A DNA stretch of 64,000 bases. Origin: Seriola aureovittata. Lineage: Eukaryota > Chordata > Actinopteri > Carangiformes > Carangidae. Below the pieces are notes generated by a model, which worked only from the letters and a program-made list of their open reading frames with translations, searched no databases and was not told the DNA's origin. The stretch's first letter is position 1, and the number at the start of each line of letters is the position of its first letter. Both the position numbers and the translations under genes were made by a program. The DNA is taken from positions 20,627,853-20,691,852 of the forward strand of contig NC_079383.1 of NCBI RefSeq assembly GCF_021018895.1, in the 5' to 3' direction. Below are positions 59,391 to 64,000 of the stretch, piece after piece.

Positions 59391-59546
59391 CCTTTGTCAT
59401 TACAGAGAGCGAGAGTTAGCATTAGTGCAACCAACAACACCGTCTCGAGCTCACAGCATAAACAAATAAAAGATGCTTAAACTTCTGATATGTCTGCTAG
59501 TTGCAGCTTTTGGTGAACAACCTACTCCTCACTCTCTCTGATGTTT
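59324..59546. repeat. Single 209-bp unit between 14-bp direct repeats
   Basis: One complete unit (59324-59532) followed by a second TCTCTCTGATGTTT at 59533-59546. After that the sequence changes to ACTCTGCATCTTGCC instead of CCTCCTAACGC. The next words, CTGCTCTTTCAC and GTCAACG, still echo the unit (CTGCTCTTTCACCGGTCACC). So a diverged old unit continues to about 59590. This looks like the unexpanded ancestral arrangement. Confidence 0.85.
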
Positions 59547-60159
59547 ACTCTGCATCTTGCCTATGCACTGCTCTTTCACATGTCAACGTAGCGCAAGCAG
59601 CGGTGTTGGGATCCAGAATTTCTCAATAATGAAGTAAACATAAATGTGTTTCCAGCCCCAGTTTTCCTTTTTTTTCACTTCTTAAGTGGAAAGACCATGT
59701 TAAATAAAATATTAATCACCGCAGTGTATTTTTACATAGTTTGAATCATGTCTGGAGAAGAGCTCATTGTTCGCTGCAAAACATTTGTACAATCTTATGT
59801 TTAGAGGGATACTTGGGAAATCAAATGATTGTATGCATTTTTCTATTTCACATTTTTAACTGCAGTTATAACGTTGGAAAACATTTTGTTTTGTAATATT
59901 TCAAGTAAAGTAAAATATACTGCAGCAGTTTGTATGTAAATCTGTTGTCACTGCAGGTCAGGCAGATGTTTTGGGGCATAAGTTCTGGCCCAGGGTTGAA
60001 CCAGTCATTTATGCTACAAGTCCAACAGCCAATGAGGAAATATCTTTCAAAATAACCTCCTCAGGTCACTGACATGACACATTTTTATTGAAAATCAATG
60101 CACTAACAAACAGCACAAATATCCTCAGTTTTTTTTTTTTTTTTTTTCTGGCCAAAATA
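59547..60159. other. Non-coding DNA; diverged E1 continuation then nothing
   Basis: The first ~50 bases are a diverged array-type unit. The rest has no recognised feature except poly-T at 60129-60147. Confidence 0.5.
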
Positions 60160-60440
60160 AACCTGCTTTGCTGAGACTGGCACACTTGGGCCGGAGATGT
60201 CGCCGCTGTTATCGGACCAGCTGGCAGACCGGTCCACACCGCTCACTCACCGCGTTGAAAGGTGTATGGCATTTTGATAAGAGTTCTGAGTTTACCTGCA
60301 TTACCATGCTTCTTGCTGCATGTTATGACGGCCTGTATTACTCTTTGGGGTGTTGTGTCTGCCCTCCAGGCGGTTTCACTGTTATCTGGGCCCAGCCAGC
60401 CTCGCGCAGGAGAGCTATAAATGAGCAGTGAGAAATGCGA
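60160..60440. promoter_or_regulatory. Candidate conserved non-coding block
   Basis: Low-repeat block, moderately GC-rich with CpG (GATGTCGCCGCTG, CACCGCGTTG, CCTCGCGCAGG), ending in GAGCTATAAATGAGC, a TATA-like word near 60412. An 87-codon plus frame and a 71-codon minus frame overlap here, neither recognisable. It could be an enhancer or a weak promoter; unproven. Confidence 0.2.
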
Positions 60441-62229
60441 TAGCTCATGTGTGGCCATACTCTACCTTTTTTACTCCCATGAATAAAACATGAGGGACCG
60501 TTTTATGCAAGAAGGTCTATCCAATTACTTGCGTCTGTATCTGTGTTTATCACAAGTCTTGTTTCTTCCCTACAAATAGAAAATTTCAAAATTATTTTGG
60601 CATCAAACTCTCATTTTGTATTATAATGGCACTCTCTGGCTCTCCAATCATATCTTTAATGAGAGGTTGGATTGTGCAGGGGGAAAAACTCTTTATTTCT
60701 TTCCTTCTCTTCACGAGGCGTTCCTCCTCTGCTCCGTGCACTCCTTCAAGAGATAAACAGCTTACCTTTGGCATGACCCATTCCACTTTAATAAGCACTA
60801 AGTACTCCACTGTCCCACTTTTCAAAGCCGTTAATTTGATAAGTGAGGGGATCTCTCACTTAGCAATCATATTCTGGACAATTAAACCCATATCTGAAGA
60901 ATAGGGCCTGTCTGGGGGGCTTTTTAGTGCCAATTATGTGGAACCATTTGACTCAGTGTCTAATATTCTGTTGAAATGAGCCATTGTTGTCAGAGAGCCA
61001 CCGCCAATACATTGACGCAGTATTTAAAGTTCAGTTCATTTTAATTTAAACATTGAGGAGCAGGCTTCAGCGCTGTGAGGTCCACTGGCAGAACTTCATT
61101 CAGTTATATTTTTCTTAAATTTCAAAAGGAATTCAAAGTTTTTAACAACCTGGATCTTCACTGTGTAGTTGTGGCTATCGTTACTATTGGTTAATATGGG
61201 CTGTCTGGGGATTGGCTAACAATAGAACAACAGAGCCAATAAGGCAAGGAACACAAATGCTCAATTGATGATCTGCTTATTTGGAAATAAAACTGACTGA
61301 AATTTGGTTATAACTGAATATATTTGCAGAATTTCGTCCTATAATCCAGGCACACACAAGTATGTTGGTATTATTGTGCATTCACAGGTCAGAGGTCACC
61401 TTGGTTCAACTTTGACAGGGCAGATGTGTTTGGTCAACCAATATAAACACTGATCTACCCTAACCCCCACATATTAGTACATTATGACATTACTAAACTA
61501 CAAACTGTCATACTCTGCCAAAAAATAAATCGATTAATTAAAGACAATGATTTTAATGATTGAAGTTCTTATCTGTGTGATTGAATGAGAGCTCATATTC
61601 CTGCTTAATGGGTCCAAAATTTTGGACCTTAACAATTTCTCCCTCACTAAGTGCAGTGAGTGCATCACCTTATAAAGAAATGTTAATTATGTTTTTGCTG
61701 CAGTGAATGGATGTTGGAGGAAAAAATAAAAAACGACTGAAATGCATAAAACAGTCTGTATCAACATTTTGACAACTAGCAGATAATGTTAGTTAAAACC
61801 ATTTCCTAAAAACACAATAAGGGAGTATTTTACATTTCATCCTCAGAAAGCCTCAAAAAATAAATACATTCTCCTGATTTGGGGATTATGAAGTACGACA
61901 TGATGAAAGCTGATAGTTGGTCCACTTCCATGACCTCAGATGGTGTATATGTCTAACTTCTAGTGGCAATAGAACAGAACCACCAGATCCAGCTGGACTG
62001 AATGTAATTTGGACTGTGTCTGACTTGGATGGGAGGCCGGATTGTTAGAACGACTCTGTTGAAGCATCGTCACACGATTACAATGAAATAAGAATGGCGG
62101 CCAACACTGACTGAATTTCCCATTAATTTCACTGATTTATTCAGCTGAGAAGCAGGCAGCCGTGTGGATACGACGACCCGACTGACCTAAGTTCAAACCC
62201 AAGACCTTACACCCTCTTCCCTCTGCCCA
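60441..62229. other. Non-coding DNA, nothing recognised
   Basis: No gene or repeat family recognised. It contains the DR1 motif at 61386 listed separately. Confidence 0.5.
61386..61398 (+). promoter_or_regulatory. Perfect DR1 nuclear-receptor motif
   Basis: AGGTCAGAGGTCA: two exact AGGTCA half-sites with a one-base spacer, the consensus for RXR/PPAR, HNF4 and COUP-TF binding. It is not inside a repeat I recognise. A single motif may be chance. Confidence 0.35.
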
Positions 62230-62400
62230 CGACATGACAAATTGAAGAGCTGCGAGGCCGTGGAACAACTGGACAAACAGCGGCGGCGGCGGCAGCGGAG
62301 CGGGCCGAGCGCAGAGATCAGTCAAACGTCATTGCCCTCTGACAGCCGGGTCAGCCCGGGTCTCATGTATGCTAATAGTGATGAATGCTTCCCCGGCGCT
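62230..62400. promoter_or_regulatory. Short CpG-rich patch with (CGG)n
   Basis: Contains (CGG)4 followed by CAGCGGAGCGGGCCGAGCGC (62281-62309), then GCCGGGTCAGCCCGGGTC and ATGCTAAT at 62369-62376. It is the most CpG-dense spot in the window, about 100 bases. It could be a small CpG island or regulatory element; no exon is evident. Confidence 0.3.
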
Positions 62401-64000
62401 GATATACAGCTTCAAGTCCACAAACAGAAACTACCTGTGTTTGGACTCTCACAGTGGTTTCATTTTCTTTCCTGTTTTTTGGGGGTTTTTTTGCACTGAA
62501 TTTGATGGAAGTGAGTGAGTCAGTCGTGTGATCACAGCTCAGTAGGAGGAAATACTCTACAGGCATGTCACTGACACATCTGATTACTCGAGCTTTAGTC
62601 ACTCCTCTCTGAGTCCGATTTCTACTCAAAAAATGAACAGCATGTCGTGATTACAAGCAGCACCTCGAAGAGGGAGTTTGGAAGTTTGTGTCTCATGACG
62701 AATCAACAAAAAAAAGGAACAAAGTAATGCAATTCTTACTGTAGGGTCGTAGTAATTATTCCATTATTTCATAACGAACTTTGGTGATTTAAAAACAATG
62801 CAGGTAACTGTTTCCAAACTGCAACAGATTTGTGCAGAAATAGGATGGCCCATATTGCGGTTTGTCTCCGTCTAGATGTTTTACCCGTGGAACAAGCCGC
62901 CTTGTTTTGGTAGACAAGATTAGATCATGATTCACTTCATGGAATCAATTTCACAGTGTATTACAACAGCATCCCCTGCAAGATCAGGCTGAATGTCATT
63001 TTGGGGGGGGGGGGGATTTGGTTCGCTCAAGAGTGCACAAGCATTTCCTGCGTACTGTACCTGCACTCTTTTAGTTTATCATATTTGCCCTCGGAAAATC
63101 TTTATTAGCGTGAAAGGCTTGCATTGGTTCTCCCGGGAGAGCGGCCTGGCATTGATGCAGATGACAGCAGCAGTCTCTTTGACGCTCTGTAGTGTTGACA
63201 GACGTGGAAATGGTAAGGATCTGTCAGGAAACACTGCAGAACTCACTGCTCGAGCTGCGCCGGCTATAAATATTTTAGGAAATAACAATCAGGGCTGTTT
63301 ATTCTTTCCGAACTTATCAGTAAGTATGACTGACTTGTTTTGAAAATGCTTGTTGTTTTGACAGATTTTGGGGGCTGACAGTGACTGCTCCCTGTCTGTG
63401 TGCTGTGTGCATGCTGACGCCGTGTCTGCCACCTGTGCAGTGATGAAGCCGACAGGCGGCGGGTGCTCACACAGCGTACGGCTGGAGCAGCAGTGACACC
63501 GCAGCGACGCGTCTCCTTCAAAACGTCTTACTTTTCATGAATCTGCACATATTTCTTACGTCCTTGTGGTTTATCAAAGACGGATAAATATAGAGCCAAT
63601 CCTCAGCCATCCCCAGAGGACGAAGCCTGCTGACTGTTGATCTCCTGACTTTTCCTCCAGCAAAACCAGCAGGTCACAGTTTTCTCTTATCATGTGAAAT
63701 ACTTCAACATCTACTAAATAGACCGTCAACAAATTCAGAAATACACATTCACACGGCCTACGTCTTATTAGGCTGAACGATGAATCAGAGTGAAATATCC
63801 AAATTGCACGAGCTACAATTTTGTTGATAAAGGTTAAATGTGTCACAACAGACCATAAATGAAGCATTGTGGTGCTACAGAGACCTACAAATCATAATCT
63901 CCAGACATAAAGGAACATGATTGTTTGGTACGTGACACAACAAAAACCACATCATCATCGTTTTTATATTGTTTTCAGTGAAAGTGAAATGAAATCCTGA
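62401..64000. other. Non-coding DNA; poly-G at 63003-63015
   Basis: No gene recognised. GC-richer around 63380-63520 with several CpG. Frames of 85 to 116 codons are open but unrecognisable. A 13-base G run lies at 63003-63015. Confidence 0.5.

Noticed and set aside
1..64000. Endogenous retrovirus or other viral insertion
   Set aside because: No paired LTRs, and no protease, reverse transcriptase or integrase motifs were seen on either strand.

Overview
This 64 kb window looks like non-coding DNA from a ray-finned fish nuclear genome, most likely a percomorph teleost. The base composition is AT-leaning. There are many CA/GA microsatellites and homopolymer runs, and a scatter of short, degraded interspersed repeats whose wording I recognise from many teleost genomes. 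I found no convincing protein-coding exon, tRNA, rRNA, snRNA or CRISPR array. The open reading frames are short, have no recognisable domains and mostly lie across repeats or simple sequence. The window is best read as a large intron or an intergenic stretch. Family names R1-R7 and E1 used below are local labels; assignments to known transposon classes come from memory of sequence motifs, not from a search.

Layout. From 1 to about 11.9 kb the DNA is mostly featureless, with one R1 repeat (3.3 kb), a LINE 3' end (4.6 kb) and microsatellites. From 11.9 to 31 kb it holds R6 (12 kb), R1 (14.9 and 30.3 kb), R2 (18.4 kb), R4 (21.4 kb), and an R3 copy with a perfect oestrogen-response-element palindrome (23.8 kb). 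An R3 neighbour is a Tc1-like transposase remnant (24.1 kb). R5 copies lie at 25.5 and 26.3 kb, a reversed SINE-like element at 27.2 kb and a LINE 3' end at 29.5-29.9 kb. Between these lie low-repeat blocks (12.5-13.3, 17.5-17.7, 19.8-20.1, 33.1-33.5 and 60.2-60.4 kb) that could be conserved regulatory DNA, but this cannot be tested here.

From 34 to 52 kb there are more microsatellites, a SINE/LINE tail (36.5 kb), R4, R5, a CpG-bearing stretch with two possible 5' exon starts (39.2-40.0 kb), and element E1 with a short protein-like frame carrying a Y-x-F-E-P motif (41.1 kb). Inverted copies of R2 and R6 follow (43.9-44.4 kb), then a solitary Tc1-like terminal repeat (46.2 kb), two more R1 copies, and a G-tract plus minisatellite composite, R7 (50.6-51.0 kb).

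The most unusual structure is at 55.37-59.55 kb. A 782-bp flank is followed by a perfect tandem array of a 209-bp unit (11 full copies plus a partial, 56149-58543). The same 782-bp flank then recurs, offset exactly 3175 bp with one base difference seen, followed by a single 209-bp unit and a diverged continuation. The 209-bp unit is derived from the same E1 element seen at 41.1 kb on the opposite strand. The second copy therefore seems to preserve the one-unit progenitor of the array. It is either a very recent expansion or an assembly artefact, and that is the main thing to check.
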